This document shows positions 11,213-21,392 of a DNA stretch of 64,000 nt, piece after piece. This DNA comes from Gracilariopsis chorda. Taxonomy: Eukaryota; Rhodophyta; Florideophyceae; Gracilariales; Gracilariaceae. The position numbers and the translations under genes are program-made. The stretch covers positions 98,742 through 162,741 of the forward strand of contig NBIV01000197.1 in assembly GCA_003194525.1 (NCBI GenBank), given 5' to 3'. Each line of letters begins with the position of its first letter. Position 1 is the stretch's first letter. Under the pieces are notes generated by a model, which saw nothing but the letters and a program-made list of their open reading frames with translations, was not told where the DNA came from and ran no database searches.

Positions 11213-12595
11213 TCACCTGAACTCATGAACAGAAATCGGAGATGCAGTTTCTTCCGACTTAACTTCAACTGTCCCCAACAGTACTTCAGGTCCATGCTGG
11301 TTCACGTCGGACTCGTCAATCCCAGTTACACAACTCGAATCTCTTGTTATAGCTTCAGTCGTTGCACTGTCCACACGCACGTTTTCTGTGAGCATACCTT
11401 CTGCGACCACAATGGGAGACTGCTCTACATAGACCTGTTGAATGTCACCTAATTCCTCAACGACTGCTTGACCGTATACCTTATCCGGATCGACAACATC
11501 TTCATAGTCTTCTTCAATATCAGAATGAGCATCAACGTCTGCGGGTCTCCCTTCCGCAGTTAAGTGAAGCTCCTCCACTTCGTCCCGAACATCGAACTCA
11601 ACAGGCGCTTGTCCGCTCAGGCCCTCATCTTCCTCATCAGCTTCGTCGTACTCATCATCATCCTCTCCTACGACATTGAGAGTAGCAAAAGCCAGTACAG
11701 GTGGCTCTGCTACAAAGTCCTCGTCGCCACCATACTCTTCCCTTGTGGCATCAACTTCTTCAATGTACTCCTCGTCTGCACCCTCCTCAGCACCTCCTCC
11801 CTCAACAACAGCCGCATCTACATCAACTACGAGACTGGGAATTGATTCTTGTTCCTGCTCTTGCGATGTGTCCACATCCTCGGTAGGCATTCCAGCATCT
11901 TGCCCTTTAGCTTCGCCCTCAACATCAAAATCAGTCGCTTCAGGTTCAACTACGTGCTATTGGCCAGTCCCAGAGCTCTCGTCGTCTTCTCCTTCGGCCT
12001 TTTCGAGTTCTGTGGCCAAAGCCGGCGTGTGTGCAGCACGATCTAGCGGGTTATCAGTGTCTTCATCCGCGTTCTATTGCAAACCCTCGGTTGTGCCTTC
12101 TAGGGTTTCCAAATTAGATTCCCCATACTTCGATGTTAAATCGAGCAAGTCTGGCTTGTCCCCAGACGTTGTAGTCACATCCTCAGACCCATCCTTATAG
12201 ATGGAAGCTGAAAAGAATCCACGGGTTGTCTCAGTGACGTCCTCGTCGGCGATTTCTTGAACCCTGACGTCGCCGGTCTCGGGAATGGCTATCTGCTCCC
12301 TGACTTTGTGGAGCTCAGTTTCCACTGGATTCTCTGTACTGCCGCCATCATCCACCTGCGTTGCGATCACCACGGCGTCCTCCGCAACAGGTTCGATGGC
12401 CCCTAGATCCAAATTGTGCTCTCGAGGCTCATCTTCGGTAATTGGGCAGGCGTCATCCCCAGCCTTGCCCACTGGGTCCTGGGCCGTAGTGTTCTCTGTA
12501 ACGCCAATAATACCCTCAGCACGATCACGATTCCCTATGCCTCTTCTTCGTCGGCTACGCTCACCAGTTTGCACAAAGATGGCGCGAAATGGCAA
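11213..12595 (-). pseudogene. Antisense acidic protein of the MULE, two in-frame TAG codons
   Basis: On the minus strand one frame runs 461 codons from the ATG at 12595 to a TGA at 11213, interrupted only by TAG at 12074-12076 and 11957-11959. The start is basic (GERSRRRRGIGNR) and the rest is very rich in Glu, Asp, Val and Thr with no cysteine-rich or catalytic motif, so it is probably disordered. Start and stop lie within the TIRs: the ATG begins 8 bases inside the right TIR. I do not recognise a family. By position it resembles the second, oppositely transcribed gene seen in some Mutator elements (such as mudrB of MuDR), but there is no sequence basis for homology. The opposite strand is also open and Ser-rich, as expected opposite Glu/Asp codons. 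Confidence 0.5.
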
Positions 12596-12602
12596 TTATG
12601 AT

Positions 12603-12842
12603 ATTTACGTTGTGCTGACTTGGCGGCCGGAGAGAGCAGGGATAGAGGGAATGCTCTGACTCTGCGGATCTACTGGTTGAAATCCAAAATAGGGGCGTAT
12701 TATTGGCTACAGTAAGATCTGAAGTGGCACGGGCACCTGTGCAGCTCGCCGTGGCACGTGCCCGCTGAATCTCTCATTTTATTGGTGCAAATGCGCGCTG
12801 ACTCGCCTACACTATCTACGTCGTGTAGTTTAGCAGTTTCCC
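12603..12842 (-). repeat. MULE right terminal inverted repeat (240 bp)
   Basis: Inverse partner of 4737-4976, ending TTTCCC at 12837-12842. The flanking ACGATACAC (12843-12851) matches the left flank at 7 of 9 bases. Confidence 0.95.
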
Positions 12843-12851
12843 ACGATACAC

Positions 12852-13355
12852 CCGTCACCACTCTTGTGCGCGACAGTCTCACGTGAACAATGCCTCCTCT
12901 GACATCTTTGGATTGAAGTGTAGAACATGGGTGGATGTACGCTAACGCGTGTACGGCACGTGTTGATAGATTAGATGTTATCACATTTGATCTTTTGCAG
13001 ATCTCAATAACGTTTAGTCAACCATCTATTGGTTACATTCTAAGTTCTTGAAAACCAGATGTAGGATTGAGCGCGCTATACTTCTTGAAATAAGATTGCA
13101 TCACGGTGTAAGGATTTAAATATTTAACCAAGACACTCACTTGTATATATCTCTTGATCGGGTCAAAAGAATTTGTTGATATTTGCGTCCTAACCAAGCT
13201 TTTGGTTTGCCGTTGTCGTACAATGAGTGCAAAGCTTGAGCCTTCATTTATTGCAGAACGGTGCTCACTTTTGTAGCGAAGAGCACAGCTCAAGGAGTTT
13301 CTGAGCAGAAAAATGCGTGGGATGGGCGATGACCTGTTCTTGATTATAACAATAC
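12852..13355. other. No gene recognised
   Basis: Unique-looking sequence between the MULE and the isolated LTR. Only accidental frames are present. Confidence 0.4.
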
Positions 13356-14416
13356 TGTCGGTCGCGAATGTTGCGGAATGTGCCAGACATTGCTGGAACA
13401 CACGTGTAGAATGTTCCAGTAGTGTCTAGCACATTGCACGCTTTGTTGGCCCAGCAAACACTACAGTATTTTAGTGATGCTGGCGCAAATTGTCGCTTTA
13501 TTATTGGTTAGTGTGCAGCTCCAGAGGTCTCTAGAATCCAATGGAGTAACCTAGACGCACACATGAGTAACTAGCAAGTAGAAATGCGTATTTGGCTCGT
13601 TTGAAGTACCTCTAAACACTATAAAAAGAGGTTCTGAGCTTCGGACTTCGGTCTGAACTCACCTCAACAATCGACCAACATCTAAGCCCCACCCCCTATC
13701 AACCTTCAGCCACTTCAACTATCATCAACAACCAGTGAGGCGTTCGCCGCTGGATAAAGGGCTTCTAGTGAGGCGTGTGCCGCTAGTTGTCCAATAGGGT
13801 GGGGAAATACCGTCGCTAAGACCGGTTGAAGCGCCTTAGGCGTTGACGGGAGACGGGTAGTGTGTACCAAAGGTTTTTCTGTCGTCTGTGAGCCCCACCG
13901 GAGCTTTGCTCGGATAACGGTGTCGGTCGAAAGACCTGGTGATTTCCGGACGGAGGTACTTGACGGGAAGCTATCCGCAGGCGACGTGCCGTGCAACCTT
14001 TCCTGCAAAGGGCCAGCTTGGGTATAGAGTGAAAGAATATCCCGCTGTTAGTAGCTCTCCTCGGGAAGCGCTGTAAGGATTGTATGCGCCTGCTTCTGGT
14101 TAGTGCAGAGGTAGGTAGGCTGCAGAATCCACTTCACATCCGGAGTGTCTGACCGGAAGCCGAGGGTCTGACTCTTAGTGATCTTTGACATAATTCTTGG
14201 GTTGCGCGCCGTTTCAACAAAGAAGTTAAGAAGTTTTATTTGGGTATTGAGCCTTTTGCTCTCCTTAGTGTTGTTTTATTTCATCGAGTGGGTTTAGTTC
14301 TTTTGATCCCACTGTTTTCAACTTGTTTTGGGGCTTTTAGCTAGGAAGAGCACCCTTTTGGCTTTTATTATTACAACTTCTTGGCCCCCTGCGTCACCGT
14401 CTCGTGATGGCGCCCA
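13356..14416 (+). repeat. Isolated gypsy LTR (1,061 bp, plus orientation)
   Basis: It begins TGTCGGTCGC and ends GGCGCCCA, giving the usual TG...CA boundaries. It matches, in reverse orientation, the LTRs at 57361-58421 (same length, 1,061 bp) and 63035 onward over the whole length. The flanking sequence differs from the internal start and end of the full element, so it is not attached to a body. The 5-bp flanks (AATAC, CAACT) do not match, so a simple solo LTR is not supported; rearrangement after insertion is possible. Confidence 0.88.
13620..13628 (+). promoter_or_regulatory. LTR TATA box
   Basis: TATAAAAAG lies about 265 bp into the LTR, the expected place for the U3 promoter. The same element is conserved in inverse orientation near 58149-58158 and 63829-63838. 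Confidence 0.55.
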
Positions 14417-15166
14417 CAACTGCAAAGCTTAGGTTTTCAATGAAGATGAAACCGCGTGTGGCAACGAGCAGCAACCCCGTACGTGTAGCTGGGTTTCAAA
14501 TAAACATTAATTAAAACGAATTCATGTGTGTTTCATGCACACCAGTTCGTGCATGCTGCGCTGCAGTGACACCATATGACAAATTCAGGAGCGTAACTTG
14601 CTGTTTGCTGCGGATGAAGAGCAGCCCTCACATGACGTTTTGCGACAGCATATGTACACGCACACCCCCACGTGCTCCTAGTTGCACGCCTACCTCACTG
14701 CGCTGACCCAGAGACTCAACTTGCGACTATGATGTCCTATGGGTATCCTCGTATTGTGCCAGACTAGTGGTAAGCGCTTCCCTGCAATCTAAGAAGATTT
14801 GGTGTGGGAGGTGCACTATCGTCGCCTGCCTTCTGGTAGGTCAAACAATGCGGAATTACTTGCATCCAGGGTTATGATGTTTTTGTTCGTGGATATTGAT
14901 CAATCGAAATGTGGAACTCCGCAGTAGCAGTATGATACTAAGAATATGAACTGTTGTGTCTTATGCTCCGCATGTGTCAATGAGATACATTATCAGAGTG
15001 GAGTACTACTTGTCTGAAATATTAACGTGCTGACACAATACACATCCTTGCTAACATTGGAAAAACTTCATTGATGGCATTGACTGTTCAAAACGTCAGC
15101 ATTTATTGCCTCTGAAGTTTCATCCTTTTCCACCTGACCATGCTCTCAGTTCCGCAGTACTCTCTG
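14417..15166. other. Intergenic, upstream of the secreted-protein gene
   Basis: No coding, repeat or RNA feature could be supported. Confidence 0.4.
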
Positions 15167-15174
15167 TATAAAAG
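15167..15174 (+). promoter_or_regulatory. TATA box of the secreted cysteine-motif gene
   Basis: TATAAAAG lies 86 bp before the first in-frame ATG (15253). With initiation about 30 bp downstream, the leader would be about 55 bases. Confidence 0.55.
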
Positions 15175-15252
15175 TGAAGGATAAATGGCGGGACTATCTT
15201 CCGTTTGGGACTGTGTATCGCACAACTGTATCACAAGAGGTTCACACACATC

Positions 15253-16677
15253 ATGCAGGAACAAGCTAAGAACATGAAAGTATTCTTGTCTCTCACGCTG
15301 TTTGCTCGTTTCTTGCTGAGCTACGCGGCTTCATATCCAAGTTTTTATTCTCCAACTGATCTAAGTGTGGCCGTCAAAGCATCACAAACCTCAAACGAAG
15401 TTTTCCGGTGTGACTCATCAAACGCAATCCATCGCGCACTTTGCCGAGCTGCATTAAATAAGGTCAACTCAGAGCTCGAAGGGGCCGGAATTAGCATCGA
15501 CCGCAATGGAGTCCTGTTTTTGTACGATGACCCCTCCAACAGAAAGATCCAAACCGGTAAATCTTGCTCGGTGACCGCAGAACAAAGGCATCAACACCTG
15601 GAAGTACGTTTCAAGAGGTCAGCGCGCTTACGTCTGAAGGGAAACTCATTGACAGAACCATTTGTCCTTCGTCTCAAATTGCCGGTCACTTTGAGCAGCA
15701 GGGTGGATATTAAGCAACGTTTCGGTGCAAAAGTACCACAGATCTCTTCATTCAAGATTCGGATGAAGTGTAAGAATTATGCAAGTGACTCTTATTCGCT
15801 TAAGGGCTCATTGAGCACCAACGCAAATATGGGCATCGGGTTCTATTTGAAACCCTCTCTCGGTACCGTCGCATCGGGCGATTATGCTATCGTCCTTCAA
15901 CCCATTGTTCGTGTTGTGACAAAGCTGGAGAGCACTGATATAAGGCTTGATGCAAGTGGCGTTAGCCCCATCGCAGCAGTTTGGAGTTCGGTTGTTGGAT
16001 GGACTTCAACGCTTACCCAAGTGGCGGATGCTGCACTCAACGGTAAATGCATCACAGCAGTGATCGAAAGAAATGTGGCTTGGGATGTTGGTTCCGCAGT
16101 GGTGCTGGGTATAGGCTCACTCCCGGCTCCGCTAGAAAAACTCTTGTGGAAGCTGCTGTCTACAGTCGGCGAGTTCCTTGCTCGAAAAAAGGCGAGGGGA
16201 TACGGTGAAGATATTGAGGATGATCTAAATAAGAAAGTAAGGCGTGCCCTTAATGTAGGATCAGATGGGAGGCGTGTCATCATCATCAAACGGAATTTCA
16301 TGGAAATGCTTCGCAAACAGGGAGAAAACGAAAATGTATTTGTGAGACCGCCGACAAATCCTACAGCTCACTGCATGACTGGAGTTAATTATATGTGTTC
16401 AATCTGCCGCGGATGCTCTCAATGCGTATCCGAACGAAACAGATGCAGGGCTCAGCAGAGAGCTGTTACCCAGAAATGGACACCTAAAAATCTGATTCAT
16501 TCTGTGCCGAAGATCGCTGCATTGGCAAGGCCCAGTCCAAACCCCAAACCTGCCCCCCGCGGTACGGTTCAGGATAGAGATGCATGTTATAGACGTGCAC
16601 ATAGCGTCTGTGCAGCCTGCAGGGGTTGCGGCGAATGCCGATATTTAATTTCGCAGTGCGATAGAATTCGTATTTAG
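15253..16677 (+). CDS. Secreted protein with duplicated six-cysteine motif
   Basis: An intact 474-residue frame. The first ATG is 15253; the next, at 15274, puts a clean signal peptide at the N-terminus (MKVFLSLTLFARFLL, then SYAAS). Mature residues about 30-370 are mixed alpha/beta with a hydrophobic stretch in the middle (AVVLGIGSLPAPLEKLLWKL), so membrane association is possible. The C-terminal 130 residues contain two copies of C-x7-C-x2-C-x2-C-x2-C-x6-C, about 90 residues apart, with CRGC shared in both. They are separated by a Pro/Lys-rich linker. The paired CxxC spacing could bind metal or form disulfides; given the signal peptide, disulfides are more likely. I do not recognise the family. 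It has no lesion and its own TATA box, so it is the best host-gene candidate on the left side. Confidence 0.82.
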   Translation: MQEQAKNMKVFLSLTLFARFLLSYAASYPSFYSPTDLSVAVKASQTSNEVFRCDSSNAIHRALCRAALNKVNSELEGAGISIDRNGVLFLYDDPSNRKIQTGKSCSVTAEQRHQHLEVRFKRSARLRLKGNSLTEPFVLRLKLPVTLSSRVDIKQRFGAKVPQISSFKIRMKCKNYASDSYSLKGSLSTNANMGIGFYLKPSLGTVASGDYAIVLQPIVRVVTKLESTDIRLDASGVSPIAAVWSSVVGWTSTLTQVADAALNGKCITAVIERNVAWDVGSAVVLGIGSLPAPLEKLLWKLLSTVGEFLARKKARGYGEDIEDDLNKKVRRALNVGSDGRRVIIIKRNFMEMLRKQGENENVFVRPPTNPTAHCMTGVNYMCSICRGCSQCVSERNRCRAQQRAVTQKWTPKNLIHSVPKIAALARPSPNPKPAPRGTVQDRDACYRRAHSVCAACRGCGECRYLISQCDRIRI

Positions 16678-16712
16678 TCACCCACAAGGCATGGACAAGA
16701 TGGTTACCTCAC

Positions 16713-17417
16713 TTGCAGATGTGGTACCTGCTGAGCGCTACAAGTAACGGAGGGAAGATGAAGAACATTTTAACCGTATCATGCAGGCCAGACATCATGT
16801 TCGCGTCATCTATGTTGGCGCGACAAGTCCATGACCCGTTCATGAGGCACGTTGGACTTGGTAAACGGGTGCTACGATACCTGCACGGGACCAAGGGCCT
16901 TGGTTTGTTCTATCCCTCGGACACCCGTAGCCCAATGGAAGTGTTTTGTTATGCGGATTGGGCTGGATGTCGTGACACTAGGAAATCGACGACTGGAATC
17001 CTAGTAAAGGTAAACGAAGCCCCGGTGCTTTAGACGACGAAGAAGCAATCCATGATTGCACTCTCGTCCAGCGAAGCAGAATACATCGCACTCTCATACT
17101 GCGGTAAGACTCTGCGATGGTTGCGTAGATTATTTTGGGAACTCCTTCGTGAGGAAGTATTGGCCGACGAGCCGAACATGTACCCTGTATCTATTTACAC
17201 TGATAGCTCAACCGCTATGTCTATCGTTGAAAAGCCTAAGTCTTCGGAAAGGTACAAACATATTGATATTAAGTTCCATCACATGAAAGAGCTGGTGAAG
17301 ACGGGTGCTGTGAATGTTAAGTATATATCTACGAAAATGCAACCAGCAGATGTCTTGACAAAAAGCGTAGACTATGCAACTCTCTTGCGACTCAGGGTCG
17401 TTTGCGGTCTACACTAA
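16713..17417 (+). pseudogene. Ty1/copia polymerase 3' fragment (RT end and RNase H)
   Basis: One plus-strand frame with a single TAG at 17031-17033. Before the stop it has the RT-RNase H connector (RPDIMFASSMLARQVHDPF, HVGLGKRVLRYLHGTKGLGL). Then come the RNase H motifs: CYADWAGCRDTRKSTTG, ALSSSEAEYIALS, IYTDSSTAMSI, and the end signature HIDIKFHHMKELV...QPADVLTKS. The stop sits where a Trp codon is normal in copia elements, so TGG to TAG is likely. Gag, integrase and most of RT are missing. It lies 36 bp after the secreted-protein gene, so it may contribute to that gene's 3' end. Confidence 0.85.
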
Positions 17418-18014
17418 TGTCTTATCTCTGACTTTATTCATTTGTTTTTCTTTCTCTATATTTATGTTTGCCTTGAGGCGTCAAGGCGTTTTTTCTTTTT
17501 TTTTAATAGTAATTGTATCTTTACCTTTTCCTTACGTTTGGGCTTTTTATCCTACATGGTTTTCGCCAAATCTAAGGTTTTTAATGGTAGCTACGTTATG
17601 GAACTCTAGACAATGGGTCGAATCCGCCATTCACTATTGCGCTAAGTCGTCGCTGCTACGGTAACTTAGCAAGGGACGGTGAGAATTATATTTTATTTCG
17701 GTGGCGTGGAGCGCAGGAGCTCGCTTGACAGTGAGCTCCCCACGGAGCTCACTGTACCGTAACGATAATAAAATACTAGCTCTCTGCTGGCGGTGCCCGC
17801 CACTGTGGGGAGACGGGGAACCATCTTGTCACAGAACAATAATCTTTGATTATAGAATGGGTACGTAAAGATGCACTGAAAGCTGTGAATGAGAACATTA
17901 TGAAAAATATCTCAAATGTTAGTGAGCCGCGGCAGCCCATGAGCGTATGTGTCGATGTAGAAGTCCTGATTTAGAAGCATGTCAATTCGGCAAACTACTA
18001 AATCTTGTCGGTTG
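17418..18014. other. Copia 3' flank, no gene
   Basis: It may contain a copia 3' LTR, but no partner copy is present to prove it. It contains the hairpin listed at 17728-17755. Confidence 0.35.
17728..17755. repeat. Perfect 12-bp hairpin
   Basis: ACAGTGAGCTCC and GGAGCTCACTGT flank the four-base loop CCAC. A further GC-rich inverted motif (GGCGG...CCGCC) follows at about 17786. Function unknown; it may be part of a copia LTR or a transcription terminator. Confidence 0.5.
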
Positions 18015-19087
18015 TAGGCGCCATCACAAAACGGTGACGCAGAGGGGGGCGCAACTTAGCAATAAGGTAGGCTAAAAAGGGGTTCCTGGTAGCTGAAAGC
18101 CCCGTAGAGATGAAAATGATAAATAGAACGCACGAAAAAAATGGAAATCCAAGTAACAAAAAGGAATCAATCTGTTAAGCAAATATGAAAACAAAAGAGG
18201 AGCAAGAGTCTCAATCACAGAAAACTTCTTCAAAACTTCTTGAGACGGCGCAGGACCAAAACATTATGTCAATGGCCACTAAAAGTCAAACTCCCGTCTT
18301 TCAGTCAGACAATACGAATGTGTCGTGATTTCTGCAGCCTATCTACTTTGTCACTAGCTAGACGCAGGGGCGGACAAACTTTACAGGGCTTCCAAAGGAG
18401 AGACATTACCAGCGGGATATGCTTTAACTCTCTACCCAATCTGGCCCTATGCAGGAAACATTGCACGGCACTTCATCTGCAGACAGCTTCCCATCTAGCA
18501 CTTCCGTCCGGAAATCGCCAGGTCTTCTGACCGGCACTGTTATCCGAGCAAAACTTCGGTGGAGCTCACAGACGACAGAAGCAACTTTTTTACACACTTC
18601 CCGTCTCCAGTCCACGCTTGAAGCGCTGTAACCGGATTCAGCGACGGCAGTTATCCACCAAAAGTATACACCTAGCGCACAACACCTCACTAGATGCGAG
18701 TGTGGTTTGAATGGTAGACTAAAAGATTAGGAAGGGTTAGGGTGATGTTTTTGTGTATGAGTGTGATGTTGAGCTGAGTCCAAAACGAATTCCGGGTGTC
18801 AAAGTGCCCTTTTGTAGCGTCTATAAGCACTTAAAACAACGCAGGAACGCATTACTACTTTCTACTTACTCATTTGTGCGTCTAGGTTACTCCATTGGCT
18901 TCTAGCAGCCTCTGGATCTGCACACTAACCAATAACACTCCGCCTTCTAGCGCCAGCGTCACTCAAATACAGCAGCGCGGCTGGGCCAGCGAAGCAAAGA
19001 ATGCTCTAGGAGCTGCTGGAAGACTCTACACGTGTGTCCCAGCAGTGCCGGAGCATTCTACACGTTTCGCAACCAACATCGCTGACA
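18015..19087 (-). repeat. Isolated, diverged gypsy LTR (minus orientation)
   Basis: Read on the minus strand it starts TGTCAGCGATGTTG and ends TGGCGCCTA. It aligns over its length with the LTRs at 13356, 57361 and 63035, but with many substitutions and small indels, so it is an older copy. The flanks do not form a clear 5-bp duplication. No internal region is attached. Confidence 0.78.
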
Positions 19088-21392
19088 CCAGAGTCACAGA
19101 AACGCGACAAAATTTAATAAAGTGCTCTGATCGAAAGAAGCTTGATCAAGACATAGCCAATTGATTTACAGAAGAAATCGCACCTCTTTTCAACCACTTG
19201 GAGTTCAAACCGCATGCAAATGCAGTGCTAGCAGGGGGTTTGACATTCAGTGATATTTGCATAGTTCATCCCGCTCCGAGAGCTCATCTTCAAGATGGCA
19301 GTTTGTTTACCAGGAATATTGGGAAATTCAGAATTCTATATGGAACTTGTCTCTCTCGCTACAGAGCTTCTGGTTACGGTGATCCGGAATCTTTTGCAAC
19401 TTTTTTGCGACGAGAAGTCTTATATTATGTACGCCTTTTCTTTCCTAAAACAAGGCCCAAATCGTCAGCCACTTGTGACAAGATCATGGAATAGAAAGGC
19501 ACCACGAGACAAACAAGTTGGACGTGGCAGTGGTGCATATGACTTTGGAGGTCCAGAGATCCCATTGCGAAACAAACAAAGAAAGCAAACAGAATGAAAC
19601 TATTGTGATGGGAGTGGACCGCCTTGTGGCTGCACTGCAGCCTTTTGGTAATATCGTTTCAACAGAGCTCCAGATTGCAGAGAGGGATGGAATGAGATTT
19701 GGGGATCTCGAAGTTCAAGCGCGTTCCACATTTTCTACTCTGAACGGAATTACCAAGAAGATATAAATGCTGTGACGGGCATCAAAGGATGAAGCGAAAG
19801 CGGCTTTCCAAGGAATACTGGAGAAACTAATGAGTAACCTGGGTTCTAAAGACCTTTTGTATCATCTGCTTGGGGGTTAGAGAACCAAGCTTCAGTACTG
19901 TTGCGTAAAAACGATAGTACATTTGGGCATTTATATGTTTTATTGCTCTCATTCTACTCGGTTCAAGTGTGGACGGCTCTCACAAGGGTGTTTATTATGG
20001 ATTCCCATGCTAAAGTTCAAGATTTGGTAACCAAAAGCACCGCCCGGATAAATCATGTATAATACCACTGGTCAGTGGAAGGTTACGCGCTCGTAGCTGA
20101 TATATTGATGTGTTTGCCAAATCTAACATGTACGTAGAGAACTATCCGCCCTGAACCCCTCTTATCAATCCGATTTCCATTGAATTTTATAGACGCATCG
20201 CTCTGGCATCTACTTCTATGATCGATGATGATCTACGTACACCCAAGACATTGCTACATACTATTGTACGGCACAGTCCTTCATAGTCCTGGGAATCACT
20301 TCGGAGTGATGAGTTGGTATGCGCTCTTAAGCTTATTCTTGAATTAAGCACTCCCAGCGAAGAAATCAAGAACAGAATATTGGTCATTCCTGCCAAGAAT
20401 TTTTGCGTAAAACCCGTGATCGAAGCTTCATCACTGTCCCGTGTGACATCAAAACCAAAAACAGAAGAGCCGAACCATCCAACTTGTTCCTTGAACTGGT
20501 GACTCCAGCAGCTGAATTATATTTTGCTGCCAGTATTTTCTCTCCATCAGAGGCGTACAACTTTGTAAAGACTCTGGAGCAAAAAAAGTGAAAATCCAAT
20601 CCATTATGCTGCTCAAACTTGGCTGAAGACGTTGGAACATGCAGCAGTTCATTTTCATATTGAAAGTACTCCAAGCAAGTGATTCTTAAGTCTGGATCTT
20701 AGAATCGATGAACACGTGTTATGAAACGTGCGGTGGATGCGCAGTCAGGAATTGGGGAGAATGGGGGCGGAAAAAGGTGCGTAAACGGCTTTGTAACAAA
20801 GGGCAAATGATGGAAAAAGAAACGGGAACAAGACGCATTGACATGTTAAATCGGGCAGTATCACAGGTTTTTGGGCACGTTTTAGCACGAGCAAAGTGGC
20901 GTAATTTAGTACCAAGGTGCGGCACGATTTTTATGCGGGACAAGCATGACCGACAACCTTAGAAACCAGTTGGAATGAGGCTATAACAAAATTTTCATAG
21001 AGAGAGAAACGGGTTCGAGATTGGCGTGCGTTTCGACTATTCGGGAGTAATCGCGATTTAGATGGTGGTTCTTTGTGGAAGGGCATAAGCTAATTAGATA
21101 TCATGCCAAAAAATGAGGCTTGAAGATGTCTGCCTTGAAGTGATAGAGATCCTACCCAACCGGGATTCTTCTGTTGAGCAACCAGGTGAGCAGGGAAGGG
21201 GAGGTAAAGGGTGGATGTGATGGAGGCGGTCCGTATCCGTTAAACAGGAGGGTCTGTGCCGAAGACTTCGAACTCGGTTTGGTATCGCCCTAATAATACC
21301 TATCATCCTAATACAGAATTGTAGGCGGATGATTATTCTCATACTGTTGTTGCAGAAATCTTAGTTTTCTATCAAAGAATAACAGATAATTT
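19088..21392. other. No gene recognised (2.3 kb)
   Basis: Only short frames occur on both strands and none has a motif I recognise. A gene fragment at 19198-19600 is possible (two overlapping frames of about 100 residues), but nothing supports it beyond length. Confidence 0.35.

Larger units (their letters stand above)
4737..12842. mobile_element. Complete Mutator-like (MULE) DNA transposon carrying a Ulp1-like protease
   Basis: The element is bounded by two 240-bp terminal inverted repeats that begin GGGAAA and differ at about four positions. They are flanked by TTGATACAC (4728-4736) and ACGATACAC (12843-12851), a 9-bp duplication matching at 7 of 9 bases. MULEs characteristically have long TIRs and 9-11 bp duplications. 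The interior encodes, left to right, a C48/Ulp1-type protease, a FAR1-like zinc-finger protein, a MULE transposase with DDE triad and SWIM finger, and an antisense acidic protein. The near-identical TIRs imply recent transposition, yet the coding frames hold six in-frame stops and no frameshift. MULEs with Ulp-like protease genes are known from plants (the Kaonashi group); whether this one shares that ancestry cannot be judged here. Confidence 0.92.

Noticed and set aside
11676-12200. Ser/Thr-rich plus-strand frame opposite the acidic MULE gene
   Set aside because: Ser/Ala runs are what the complement of Glu/Asp codons gives; the minus strand has the longer continuous phase and an ATG near the TIR.
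13356-14416. Solo LTR with target duplication
   Set aside because: Flanking 5-mers AATAC and CAACT do not match.
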